18,289 nucleotides of DNA from Oryzihumus sp036391795 (GTDB lineage: Bacteria > Actinomycetota > Actinomycetes > Actinomycetales > Dermatophilaceae): contig NZ_DASVZH010000272.1 of the NCBI RefSeq assembly GCF_036391795.1, forward strand, positions 1-18,289. The letters run 5' to 3'. Within the stretch, counting starts at the first letter, position 1. Every line of letters starts with the position of its first letter. Shown here piece after piece: positions 1 to 8,293 of this stretch. Made by a program: the position numbers and the translations under genes. The notes under the pieces were generated by a model that saw only the letters and a program-made list of their open reading frames with translations, did no database searches and was not told the origin of the DNA.

Positions 1-20
1 ATCAACCAAAGGAAATTCGT

Positions 21-40
21 CCAACATCCGAAGATGCCGG
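21..40 (-). other. UUCG-capped RNA hairpin in the rRNA leader
   Basis: On the minus strand CCGGCATC-TTCG-GATGTTGG forms an 8-bp stem (two G-U pairs) closed by a C(UUCG)G tetraloop, a very stable RNA cap. It lies just before the expected 16S start and probably helps leader folding or maturation. Confidence 0.5.
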
Positions 41-65
41 GACGAGGTAATTGGCATCGATTTTT

Positions 66-90
66 GGCACGCTGTTGAGTTCTCAAGGAC
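66..90 (-). promoter_or_regulatory. rRNA leader antitermination/processing element
   Basis: The minus strand reads GTCCTTGAGAACTCAACAG followed by CGTGCC. It contains the perfect 12-bp palindrome TTGAGAACTCAA (75-86). A nearly invariant element of this kind precedes 16S genes in many Actinobacteria and is thought to act as a boxA-like antitermination and processing signal. The function is taken from the family and is not demonstrated here. Confidence 0.65.
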
Positions 91-200
91 CGGACGCGCA
101 CCATCACCAGACACCCAAGCCTGGATCCGGGGCTACCGTTCTTGTGTGTTGTCCGAGCTACCTGGCGCTTCGTGCGAACCGCCTCGCTGGCAACCCTTCA

Positions 201-229
201 AACTTACTCGCTCTGCGCTTCCGGGTCAA
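201..229 (-). promoter_or_regulatory. rRNA operon promoter, -35 and -10 boxes
   Basis: On the minus strand the sequence reads TTGACC (224-229), a 17-bp spacer, then TAAGTT (201-206). This is close to the sigma-70/HrdB-type consensus and is the form seen at actinobacterial rrn promoters. Transcription should start near 193-195 and run leftward into the rRNA leader. It is among the clearest -35/-10 pairs in the window, which fits a strongly expressed stable-RNA operon. Confidence 0.8.
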
Positions 230-355
230 ACCGGGCGGCTGGCCTCCGGGAGGGAGTCCGGGCCGCCCGAGGTGTCCCTCGCGCTGAACGCAGGGAAAAC
301 ATTAGCAGTGATCTGAGGGTGCTCTGACCACCCCCGGTCCCACCCGCTGGACGGC

Positions 356-392
356 GCAGGGCCGCCCAGGCCCTCGGCCCGGGCGGCCCTGC
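356..392 (-). terminator. terminator-like hairpin after the S8 peptidase gene
   Basis: GCAGGGCCGCCC (356-367) and GGGCGGCCCTGC (381-392) are perfect 12-bp inverted arms around a 13-base loop, starting 19 bases after the peptidase stop codon. There is no T-run after the stem, as is common for Actinobacteria. It also insulates the rRNA promoter from the peptidase gene. Confidence 0.65.
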
Positions 393-410
393 GGCACAAC
401 CGGATCGAGG

Positions 411-1499
<1,089 letters not shown>

Positions 1500-1606
1500 C
1501 CCTTCGTCCGCCGGGAGTGGCACGCCCCGGTCCGCGCTGCTCAACGGCACCACGCCGCCGAGGTCACGGCCCGGGCCCCGGCGCCCCGGGTGCGAGGATT
1601 CGAGGC

Positions 1607-3475
1607 GTGCATGCAGCCACGGTCGCGCTCGCCCTCGTCGCGACAGTCACCCTCGTCGCCGGACTGGCCCGCCGGTACGACGTGTCGGCACCACTGGTCC
1701 TCACGCTGGTCGGCGTCGGCGCGTCATACCTGCCGTTCCTGCCGCAGGTGCACCTGAGCGCGGAGGTGGTCCTCGTCGGGCTGCTGCCCCCGCTGCTCTA
1801 CGCGGCGGCGATCCGCAGCTCACTGGTGGACTTCCGGGACAACCGCAGGGCGATCGGGTTCCTCTCGGTCGGGCTCGTCGTGTTCACGGCGCTCGGCGTC
1901 GGCCTGGTCACCTGGCTGCTGCTCCCGGTGCCGTTCGCCGCGGCGTTCGCGCTCGGCGCCGTCGTCGCCCCGCCGGACGCCGTGGCCGCCACGACGATCG
2001 CCCGGCGGATCGGGCTGCCGCGCCGGGTGGTCACGGTCCTCGAGGGCGAGTCGCTGGTCAACGACGCCACGGCCCTGGTCTGCTTGCGCACCGCCATCGC
2101 CGCCATTGCCGGCACCGTCAGCGTGGGAGGGGTCGCCGGGCAGTTCGCCCTCTCCGCGCTCGGCGGCCTGGCCGTCGGGGTCGCCGTCGCCGCCCTCGTC
2201 GGCCTGGTGCGCAAGCACGTCACCGACTCCGTGCTCGACACGTCGCTGTCGTTCATGACCCCGTTCGTCGCCTACCTGCCGGCCGAGGCCATCCACGCCT
2301 CCGGGGTGCTCGCCGTCGTCGTGGCCGGGCTGCTCCTGGGCCACAAGGCGCCGGTGCTGCAGAGCGCCTCCTCGCGGCTGAGCGAGCGGATCAACTGGAC
2401 CACCATCCAGTTCATCCTCGAGAACGTCGTCTTCCTTGTCATCGGCCTCCAGGTGCGCTGGGTCCTGGAGGACGTGCGCCACTCCCCGCTCGGCCTGGGC
2501 CAGATCGCCGGGGTGTGCCTGGCCGTGCTCGCCGCGGTCATCGTGCTGCGGCCGCTGTGGGTCTTCCCCGCGCGCTACCTGGCCATCCGCCCCGGTCCGG
2601 ACCGCCTCGGCCGCTCGACCCCGTGGACGCACACGGCGATCGTGTCGTGGGCCGGGATGCGCGGCGTCGTGACCCTGGCCGCGGCGTTCGTGCTGCCGGC
2701 GGCGACACCGCACCGGGAGGTGCTGGTGCTCGCCGCTCTGGTGGTGACCGGCGGGACCCTGATGATCCAGGGGTTCTCCCTGCCGTGGCTGGCGCGCCGG
2801 CTCCGGGTGCACGGGCCCGACCCGCGCGAGGACGCGCTGCAGGAGGCCACCGTGCTGCAGACCGCCGTCACGGCGGGACTGGCCGAGCTCGACCGCATCG
2901 CCGGGGAGGACGAGGCCAACGCCGCCCAGGCGCTGCGGGCCCGCGCCGAGTCCCGCACCAACATCGTCTGGGAGCGACTGGGCAGCCCCGACTCGGACCG
3001 GGAGACCCCCAGCGAGACCTACCGACGGCTGCGCCTGGCCATGCTGGCCGCCGAGCGCGAGGCGGTGCTTCAGATCCGCGACGACGGGCGCGCCGACCAT
3101 GAGGTGCTCGAGCACGTCATGGCCGCCCTCGACCTCGAGGAGTCGATGCTCGACCGGGTGGAGCGACGCACCCAGGACCTGCGCGACGAGCCGCTGCTGC
3201 CCCCCGATCCGCTCGGCGGGCCGTGCGAGCACCTGGCCGGGGCCGGAGGGCACATCCAGCCCCTGACGCCGGGCGGCTGCGACGACTGCGAGCGTGAGGG
3301 GCTGACGCCCGTGCACCTGCGGCTGTGCCTCACCTGTGGCAAGGTCGGCTGCTGCGACTCGTCCGTCGGACGGCACGCCGAACGGCACTTCACCGAGACG
3401 GGGCACCCGGTGGTGCGCAGCTTCGAGCCGGGCGAGGCGTGGAGATGGTGCTACGTGGACGACCTCGTGGGCTGA
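1607..3475 (+). CDS. CPA1-family Na+/H+ antiporter with C-terminal UBP-type zinc finger
   Basis: A 622-residue inner-membrane cation/proton antiporter of the bacterial CPA1 (NhaP/YjcE-like) type. Residues 1 to about 398 are a series of hydrophobic helices carrying the CPA1 signature EGESLVNDATALV at 146-158, whose Asn-Asp pair is the usual ion-binding site. Residues 400-539 are charged and helical and should be cytoplasmic. Residues 540-622 form a zinc-finger UBP domain, with CEH, CDDC, CLTCGKVGCC and GRHAERHFTETGHP supplying the Cys/His ligands. The likely start is GTG at 1607, with GAGGA at 1594-1598 eight bases upstream. The frame runs further upstream (from 1517), but that extension is Arg/Pro/Gly-rich and lacks a good start. 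It probably expels Na+ or handles pH stress; ion preference cannot be read from sequence. The MFS gene follows 46 bases later and may be cotranscribed. Confidence 0.9.
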   Translation: MHAATVALALVATVTLVAGLARRYDVSAPLVLTLVGVGASYLPFLPQVHLSAEVVLVGLLPPLLYAAAIRSSLVDFRDNRRAIGFLSVGLVVFTALGVGLVTWLLLPVPFAAAFALGAVVAPPDAVAATTIARRIGLPRRVVTVLEGESLVNDATALVCLRTAIAAIAGTVSVGGVAGQFALSALGGLAVGVAVAALVGLVRKHVTDSVLDTSLSFMTPFVAYLPAEAIHASGVLAVVVAGLLLGHKAPVLQSASSRLSERINWTTIQFILENVVFLVIGLQVRWVLEDVRHSPLGLGQIAGVCLAVLAAVIVLRPLWVFPARYLAIRPGPDRLGRSTPWTHTAIVSWAGMRGVVTLAAAFVLPAATPHREVLVLAALVVTGGTLMIQGFSLPWLARRLRVHGPDPREDALQEATVLQTAVTAGLAELDRIAGEDEANAAQALRARAESRTNIVWERLGSPDSDRETPSETYRRLRLAMLAAEREAVLQIRDDGRADHEVLEHVMAALDLEESMLDRVERRTQDLRDEPLLPPDPLGGPCEHLAGAGGHIQPLTPGGCDDCEREGLTPVHLRLCLTCGKVGCCDSSVGRHAERHFTETGHPVVRSFEPGEAWRWCYVDDLVG

Positions 3476-3521
3476 GCCGCTGGGACGGTGACGCGGGGCA
3501 AGGGGCAGGGAGGACGGCCGG

Positions 3522-4883
3522 ATGACCACCGCGACGACGCACGAGGGCGAGCTGGGGTCGGCGACCCGCAAGGTCGCCCGCCGGCTCACGCCGTACCTGG
3601 CGCTGCTCTACTTCGTGAACTACCTCGACCGCACCAACATCGCCTTTGCCGGCCCCAACGGCATGAACGCCGAGCTGGGCCTGAGCGCGACCGCGTTCGG
3701 CTTCGCGTCCGGGGTGTTCTTCATCGGCTACCTGCTGCTCGAGGTGCCCTCGAACATGGCGCTGCACCGGTTCGGCGCCCGGCGCTGGATCGCCCGCATC
3801 ATGCTGACCTGGGGCCTGGTCGCCGGGGCGATCGCGTTCGTGCCCAACGCCGGAACGCTGGTGGCCCTGCGCTTCCTGCTCGGCATCGCCGAGGCCGGCT
3901 TCTTCCCCGGGATCATCCTCTACCTGACCTACTGGTTCCCCCAGCGCGACCGGGCCCGCGTCACCGCCCTGTTCATGGCCGCGATCCCGCTGTCCTCCGC
4001 GCTCGGCGCCCCGCTGTCCTCGCTGCTCATCGAGCACGGCGAGGGCCTGTTCGGGCTGAGCGGCTGGCGGTTCATGTTCCTGCTCGAGGGCGTGCCCGCG
4101 GTCCTGCTCGGGTTCGTCACGTGGTGGTTCCTCACCGACCGGCCGCGTGACGCGGCGTGGCTCGAGCCGGGCGAGCGCGAGGCGCTGGCCTCGGTGATGG
4201 ACGCCGAGGACGCGGACAAGCAGCGCGAGTACCACGTCGGGCTGCGCGGCTCGCTGACCAGCGGCCGGGTCTGGGCGCTGGCGTTCGTCTACTTCGGCGT
4301 GGTCTACGGCCTCTACGCCCTTGGCTTCTTCCTGCCCACGATCATCAAGGGCTTCGAGACGCAGTTCGGCACGAGCTACTCGATCCTGGAGCGCGGGCTG
4401 ATCAACTCGGTGCCCTACGTCGTCGGCGCCGTCGCCATGGTGCTGTGGGCCCGCCACGGCGACCGCACCCGCGAGCGGGTCTGGCACGTGGCCCTGCCGG
4501 CGTTCGTCGGCGGGGCGGCGATTCCCGTCGCGCTCTACCTGGGCAGCCCGCTGGCGGCCATGGTCGCGGTCACCGTCTGCGCGACCGGAGTGATGTGCGC
4601 GCTTCCCACCTTCTGGGCGCTGCCGACCACGTTCCTCACCGGGGCCGCAGCAGCCGGCGGGATCGCGCTGGTCAACTCGGTGGGCAACACGGCCGGGTTC
4701 GCCGCCCCCTACGTGACCGGGTGGCTGGCGGACCTGACCGGCAGCCAGAAGACCGGGCTCTGGGTGGTCGGCGCCGCCATGGTCCTTGCCGGCGCGGTGG
4801 CCGTCGCCCTGCGGGCCGCGCCGACCGGCCAGGCCGAGGCGACCGAGCCGGCTGTGACCGGGACCGGGGCCCGCGCCCGGTAG
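3522..4883 (+). CDS. MFS transporter, anion:cation symporter-like
   Basis: A 453-residue, 12-helix major facilitator protein. It resembles the ACS (anion:cation symporter) branch, whose members import organic acids such as tartrate, phthalate or galactonate with protons. The family-typical NYLDRTNIAFA lies at the end of helix 1 (residues 33-43). The motif A region, near residues 77-90, reads PSNMALHRFGARRW. AGFFPGIILYLTYWFP follows helix 4. A hydrophilic loop at about 205-245 divides the two halves, and the last 20 residues are a polar tail. The ATG at 3522 has a strong GGGAGG (3508-3513) eight bases upstream. The substrate cannot be assigned; no catabolic gene for an organic acid lies next to it. 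It sits between the antiporter and maf, with only 9 bases to maf. Confidence 0.85.
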   Translation: MTTATTHEGELGSATRKVARRLTPYLALLYFVNYLDRTNIAFAGPNGMNAELGLSATAFGFASGVFFIGYLLLEVPSNMALHRFGARRWIARIMLTWGLVAGAIAFVPNAGTLVALRFLLGIAEAGFFPGIILYLTYWFPQRDRARVTALFMAAIPLSSALGAPLSSLLIEHGEGLFGLSGWRFMFLLEGVPAVLLGFVTWWFLTDRPRDAAWLEPGEREALASVMDAEDADKQREYHVGLRGSLTSGRVWALAFVYFGVVYGLYALGFFLPTIIKGFETQFGTSYSILERGLINSVPYVVGAVAMVLWARHGDRTRERVWHVALPAFVGGAAIPVALYLGSPLAAMVAVTVCATGVMCALPTFWALPTTFLTGAAAAGGIALVNSVGNTAGFAAPYVTGWLADLTGSQKTGLWVVGAAMVLAGAVAVALRAAPTGQAEATEPAVTGTGARAR

Positions 4884-4886
4884 CCT
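4881..4886 (+). promoter_or_regulatory. candidate leaderless -10 box for maf
   Basis: TAGCCT overlaps the stop codon of the MFS gene and ends six bases before the maf ATG. No purine-rich ribosome binding site precedes that ATG. The spacing fits the TANNNT box of actinobacterial leaderless genes. No convincing -35 is visible, so read-through from the MFS gene is also possible. Confidence 0.45.
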
Positions 4887-4892
4887 CCGGGC

Positions 4893-5564
4893 ATGCCCCG
4901 GAGCCTGCTGTCGTTCGTCCTCGGATCCTCCTCCCCCGCCCGGCTGACCACCCTGCGCCGGGCCGGGATCGACCCGTTCGTGCTGGTCAGCGACGTGGAC
5001 GAGGACGCCGTGGTGGCACAGGCCCTGCAGACCTACGGCGAGCTGGCCCCCGACGACCTGGCGCTGCTGCTGGCCCGGGCGAAGTGCGAGGCGGTGTCCT
5101 CGGCACTGCTCGCCGGCGACGGCCTCGAGGAGGCCCCGGACTCCGCACTGGTCCTGGGCTGCGACTCGGTGCTCGAGCTCGACGGGCAGATGCACGGCAA
5201 GCCGTCCGATGCCGCGGAGGCGGTCGAGCGCTGGAGGCAGATGCGGGGCCGCTCCGGGGTGCTGCACACCGGCCACTGGCTCATCGACGACCGGGCCGAC
5301 GACGAGGGCGGGACCGGCGCGACGCTGGGCGCGGTCGCCTCGACGACCGTGCACTTCGCCAAGCTGACCGACGAGGAGATCGACGCCTACGTCGCCACGG
5401 GTGAGCCCCTGCGCGTGGCCGGCGCGTTCACCCTCGACGGACTGGGCGGGCCGTTCGTCACCGGCATCGAGGGAGACCCCTCCAACGTCATCGGCCTGAG
5501 CCTGCCGCTGCTGCGCGAGCTGCTCGCCGAGGTCGGTGTGGCCTGGACGCAGGTCACCTCCTGA
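4893..5564 (+). CDS. maf: Maf-family nucleoside triphosphate pyrophosphatase
   Basis: A 223-residue cytoplasmic house-cleaning enzyme that hydrolyses non-canonical or excess nucleoside triphosphates (dTTP/UTP or modified bases) to the monophosphate and pyrophosphate. The signature GSSSPARLTTLRRAGI is at residues 11-26. The catalytic region GCDSVLELDGQMHGKP contains Asp91 and is followed by TGHWLI. The C-terminal half has AGAFTLDGLGGPFVTGIEGD and the family-typical GDPSNVIGLSLP. Length is normal for the family, slightly long. The ATG at 4893 has no ribosome binding site but has TAGCCT six bases before it, so it may be leaderless. In Mycobacterium tuberculosis maf sits close to accA3; here an accA-type gene lies about 11 kb downstream on the same strand. 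Confidence 0.9.
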   Translation: MPRSLLSFVLGSSSPARLTTLRRAGIDPFVLVSDVDEDAVVAQALQTYGELAPDDLALLLARAKCEAVSSALLAGDGLEEAPDSALVLGCDSVLELDGQMHGKPSDAAEAVERWRQMRGRSGVLHTGHWLIDDRADDEGGTGATLGAVASTTVHFAKLTDEEIDAYVATGEPLRVAGAFTLDGLGGPFVTGIEGDPSNVIGLSLPLLRELLAEVGVAWTQVTS

Positions 5565-5570
5565 GCGCGC

Positions 5571-5598
5571 TGGCAGGGCCCCGGCAGCGCCCCTGCTG
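5571..5598 (+). terminator. weak terminator-like hairpin after maf
   Basis: GCAGGG (5573-5578) pairs with CCCTGC (5591-5596) around a 12-base loop, with two possible G-U pairs extending the stem. It lies just after the maf stop codon, with no T-run. It would separate maf from the egt promoter. Confidence 0.35.
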
Positions 5599-5649
5599 AC
5601 GGGTCACCGCCACGTCGCCGAGCCGTCAACCGACGTACGCCTATTGCGG

Positions 5650-5678
5650 TTGTCCCTGTCAGGGGCGGCGGTTAGGTT
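5650..5678 (+). promoter_or_regulatory. promoter of the egtABCD operon (leaderless)
   Basis: TTGTCC (5650-5655), a 17-bp spacer and TAGGTT (5673-5678) make a good sigma-70-type promoter. The -10 ends nine bases before the egtA ATG at 5688, so transcription should begin at or within a few bases of the start codon. No ribosome binding site is present, which supports leaderless translation of egtA. Confidence 0.6.
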
Positions 5679-5687
5679 CGTGCCGTC

Positions 5688-6956
5688 ATGGTGATGCCGA
5701 TGGAGAAGTCGGGGGGCTCACGGGCGGCCGTGGACGACGAGGTCCACGGCACGCCGGTGCTGTCACGTGACCAGGCTGAGGGCTACGTCGCGATGGTCTG
5801 CTTCAAGCACGGCCCCCCGCGGCTGCACGGTGTCGAGCTCGAGTGGACCCTCCACCACGAGGACGACCCGGCCCGCGCCGTCGAGCTGACCGACCTGGCG
5901 CGGGCCCTTGGCCCTCACGCGCCGACCACCGTCGACCCGCACAGCCCGCACCTGCCCCTGCCGGCCGGCTCCCTGGTCACCGTCGAACCCGGCGGCCAGG
6001 TCGAGATCTCCTCCGCGCCGACCCCGTCCGTCGCCTTCCTCCTCGAGGCCGCCGCCACCGACGCCGCCGCCCTGGGCGAGCTGCTCGCCCCGCACGGCCT
6101 GCGCCGCGGGGAGCACGGCCTCGACCCGCACCGGGCGCCCCGCCGCATCCTGCGTACCCCGCGCTACGACGCGATGGAGGACTTCTTCGCCGCGATCGGC
6201 CCGCACGGCCCCCGGATGATGTGCAGCACGGCCAGCCTCCAGGTCTGCGTCGACCTGGGCGAGGGCGCCGAGGCCGTGCACCGGTGGGACGCCGTGCACG
6301 CGCTCGGCCCGGTCCTGACCGCCCTCTTCGGCAACTCGGCCGTGATGGCCGGCAGCGACACCGGCTGGGCCTCGGCCCGGCTGCGGTCCACCCTCGCGAC
6401 CGCGCCGCCGGCCACCTTCGCCCCCGTGCGCTGCGCGGACCCGGTGGCGCAGTACACCCGCATGGCCCTCGACGCGCCGCTGCTGTGCGTGCGACGGGCC
6501 CAGGGTCCGTGGACCGCGCCCCCCGGGCTGAGCTTCGCCGGCTGGGTGGCCGAGCCCCACCGGGTGGGCCGCGAGCCCACGACCGCGGACCTCGACTACC
6601 ACCTGTCCACCCTCTTCCCCCCGGTGCGGCCGCACGGCTACCTCGAGGTGCGCTACCTCGACGCCCAGGCGGGGGACGGATGGGTGACCCCGGTGGCCCT
6701 GCTGACCGCGCTCCTGTCCCGGGGCACCACGGTCGAGCGGGTGCTGGAGGCGACCGAGGAGACCGCCGACCGGTGGCTCAGCGCCGCCCGCGTCGGTCTC
6801 GCGGACCCGGCACTGACCCGCGCCGCGGCGGCCGTGGTCGAGCTGGCCGTGTCCGCGCTGGCCGGGCTGGACCTGCCCGGCGCCGTGGCCGAGGAGGTCG
6901 CCCGGCAGCTGCAGGAACGGATCGACGACGCGACGAGCCGGAGGTGCTCGGCATGA
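5688..6956 (+). CDS. egtA: glutamate-cysteine ligase EgtA
   Basis: A 422-residue ATP-dependent ligase joining glutamate and cysteine into gamma-glutamylcysteine, the sulfur donor for EgtB. It belongs to the GCS2/EgtA family. GVELEWTL at 48-55 and the TVEPGGQVEIS segment match the metal/glutamate-binding strands of this fold. Further family blocks are RYDAMEDFF, MMCSTASLQVCVD and YLEVRYLDAQ. The first ATG (5688) is placed directly after a promoter. In-frame ATGs at 5694 and 5700 are also possible and would cost only two to four residues. It is the first gene of egtABCD, and its stop overlaps the egtB start by 4 bases (ATGA). Confidence 0.92.
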   Translation: MVMPMEKSGGSRAAVDDEVHGTPVLSRDQAEGYVAMVCFKHGPPRLHGVELEWTLHHEDDPARAVELTDLARALGPHAPTTVDPHSPHLPLPAGSLVTVEPGGQVEISSAPTPSVAFLLEAAATDAAALGELLAPHGLRRGEHGLDPHRAPRRILRTPRYDAMEDFFAAIGPHGPRMMCSTASLQVCVDLGEGAEAVHRWDAVHALGPVLTALFGNSAVMAGSDTGWASARLRSTLATAPPATFAPVRCADPVAQYTRMALDAPLLCVRRAQGPWTAPPGLSFAGWVAEPHRVGREPTTADLDYHLSTLFPPVRPHGYLEVRYLDAQAGDGWVTPVALLTALLSRGTTVERVLEATEETADRWLSAARVGLADPALTRAAAAVVELAVSALAGLDLPGAVAEEVARQLQERIDDATSRRCSA

Positions 6957-8290
6957 CCACGACCCCCGACGTGACCGCGATGGAGCAGGAGAAGCTGCGC
7001 GCGCACGTGGCCGAGGTGCTCACGCGGGCCCGCTCCCGCAGCACCGGGCTCACCGACGCGGTCGACGACCACGACCTGACCCGGCAGCACTCCCGGCTGA
7101 TGTCGCCCCTGGTCTGGGACCTGGCGCACATCGGCAACCAGGAGGAGCTCTGGCTGGTCCGCGACGTCGGCGGCCGGGACCCGGTGCGCCAGGACATCGA
7201 TGAGCTCTACGACGCGTTCAGGCACGCGCGGGTGGACCGCCCGGCGCTGCCGCTGCTCGGCCCGGCCGAGGCGCGCGGCTATGTCACCGAGGTCCGCGAC
7301 AAGGTGCTCGACGTGCTCGACCACGCCGTCCTCGAGGGCCGGCCGCTGGTCGAGGGCGCGTTCGCCTTCGGCATGATCGCCCAGCACGAGCAGCAGCACG
7401 ACGAGACGATGCTGGCCACGCACCAGCTGCGGTCCGGCGCCCCGGTGCTCGACGCGCCGCCCCCGCCGCGCGGGCGCCGGGTGCCGGCCGCCGAGGTCCT
7501 CGTGCCCGCGGGCCCGTTCACCATGGGCACCTCCACCGAGCCCTGGGCCCTGGACAACGAGCGCCCCGCCCACCAGGTGCACGTCGACGCGTTCGTCATC
7601 GACACGACGCCGGTGACCTGCGGCGACTACCTCGCCTTCGTCGAGGCACGCGGCTACCACGACCCCCAGTGGTGGTCCCCCACGGGCTGGGCGCACCGTC
7701 AGCAGGCGGGCATCACCGCACCCCGCTTCTGGGAGCGCGAGGACGGCCGCTGGGTGCGCACCCGGTTCGGCGTGCGCGAGCCGCTGCCGCTGGACGAGCC
7801 GGTCGTGCACGTCAGCTTCCACGAGGCCGAGGCGTATGCCGCGTGGGCCGGAAAGCGCCTGCCCACCGAGGCGGAGTGGGAGAAGGCCGCCCGGTACGAC
7901 CCCGCCTCCGGCCGCTCCCGGCGCTACCCCTGGGGTGACGAGGACCCGACGTCCGAGCACGCCAACCTCGGCCAGCGCCACCTGCGGGCCGCGCCCGTGG
8001 GCGCCTACCCGGCGGGCGCCTCGCCACTGGGCGTCGAGCAGCTCATCGGGGACGTGTGGGAGTGGACCAGCAGCGACTTCGCGGGCTACCCCGGCTTCGC
8101 GGTGTTCCCCTACCCCGAGTACTCCCAGGTCTTCTTCGGGCCGAAGTTCAAGGTGCTCCGGGGCGGGTCGTTCGGCACCGACCCGGTCGCCTGCCGCGGC
8201 ACCTTCCGCAACTGGGACTACCCGATCCGGCGGCAGATCTTCTCCGGCTTCCGCTGCGCCCGCGACCCCCGTCCCGAGGAGCTCGGCTAG
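6953..8290 (+). CDS. egtB: EgtB, hercynine/gamma-glutamylcysteine sulfoxide synthase
   Basis: A 445-residue non-haem iron(II) oxygenase that uses O2 to couple gamma-glutamylcysteine to hercynine, giving gamma-glutamyl-hercynylcysteine S-oxide. The N-terminal DinB-like bundle (residues 15-160) holds the three-histidine iron site: His59 in WDLAHIGNQEE, and His145 and His149 in AQHEQQHDET. These match His51, His134 and His138 of the Mycolicibacterium thermoresistibile enzyme. Residues 181-440 are a formylglycine-generating-enzyme-type domain, with VPAGPFTMGTS, LPTEAEWEKAARY, GDVWEWTSSDF, LRGGSFGT and SGFRCARD. The ATG overlaps the egtA stop and has GGAGGT (6940-6945) seven bases before it, which fixes the start. 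Translation is probably coupled to egtA. Confidence 0.95.
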   Translation: MTTTPDVTAMEQEKLRAHVAEVLTRARSRSTGLTDAVDDHDLTRQHSRLMSPLVWDLAHIGNQEELWLVRDVGGRDPVRQDIDELYDAFRHARVDRPALPLLGPAEARGYVTEVRDKVLDVLDHAVLEGRPLVEGAFAFGMIAQHEQQHDETMLATHQLRSGAPVLDAPPPPRGRRVPAAEVLVPAGPFTMGTSTEPWALDNERPAHQVHVDAFVIDTTPVTCGDYLAFVEARGYHDPQWWSPTGWAHRQQAGITAPRFWEREDGRWVRTRFGVREPLPLDEPVVHVSFHEAEAYAAWAGKRLPTEAEWEKAARYDPASGRSRRYPWGDEDPTSEHANLGQRHLRAAPVGAYPAGASPLGVEQLIGDVWEWTSSDFAGYPGFAVFPYPEYSQVFFGPKFKVLRGGSFGTDPVACRGTFRNWDYPIRRQIFSGFRCARDPRPEELG

Positions 8291-8293
8291 GTC

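Larger units (their letters stand above)
1..194 (-). other. 5' leader of an rRNA operon (16S gene beyond left edge)
   Basis: Read on the minus strand, this stretch runs from the promoter at 201-229 toward position 1 and has the composition and motifs of an actinobacterial pre-16S leader. These are a TTGAGAACTCAA palindrome inside an antitermination-type element (66-90), an AT-richer stretch, and a small UUCG hairpin (21-40). The mature 16S sequence, which would begin with a GAGTTTGATC-type end, is not in the window, so only the leader can be called. The short open frames here are not genes. The identification rests on recognition of the leader motif and the strong promoter. Confidence 0.8.

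Noticed and set aside
51..327. Short plus-strand open frames in the first 330 bases
   Set aside because: They lie over the rRNA promoter and leader, have no ribosome binding site and resemble no protein family.
299..330. Possible second rRNA promoter (minus-strand TAATGT at 299-304)
   Set aside because: The -10 is reasonable, but no -35 at acceptable spacing was found; TGGTCA is 20 bp away and poor.
3390..5354. 654-codon minus-strand frame antisense to the MFS and maf genes
   Set aside because: Its composition is Gly/Gln/Arg/His-rich without domains, typical of the antisense shadow of high-GC genes.
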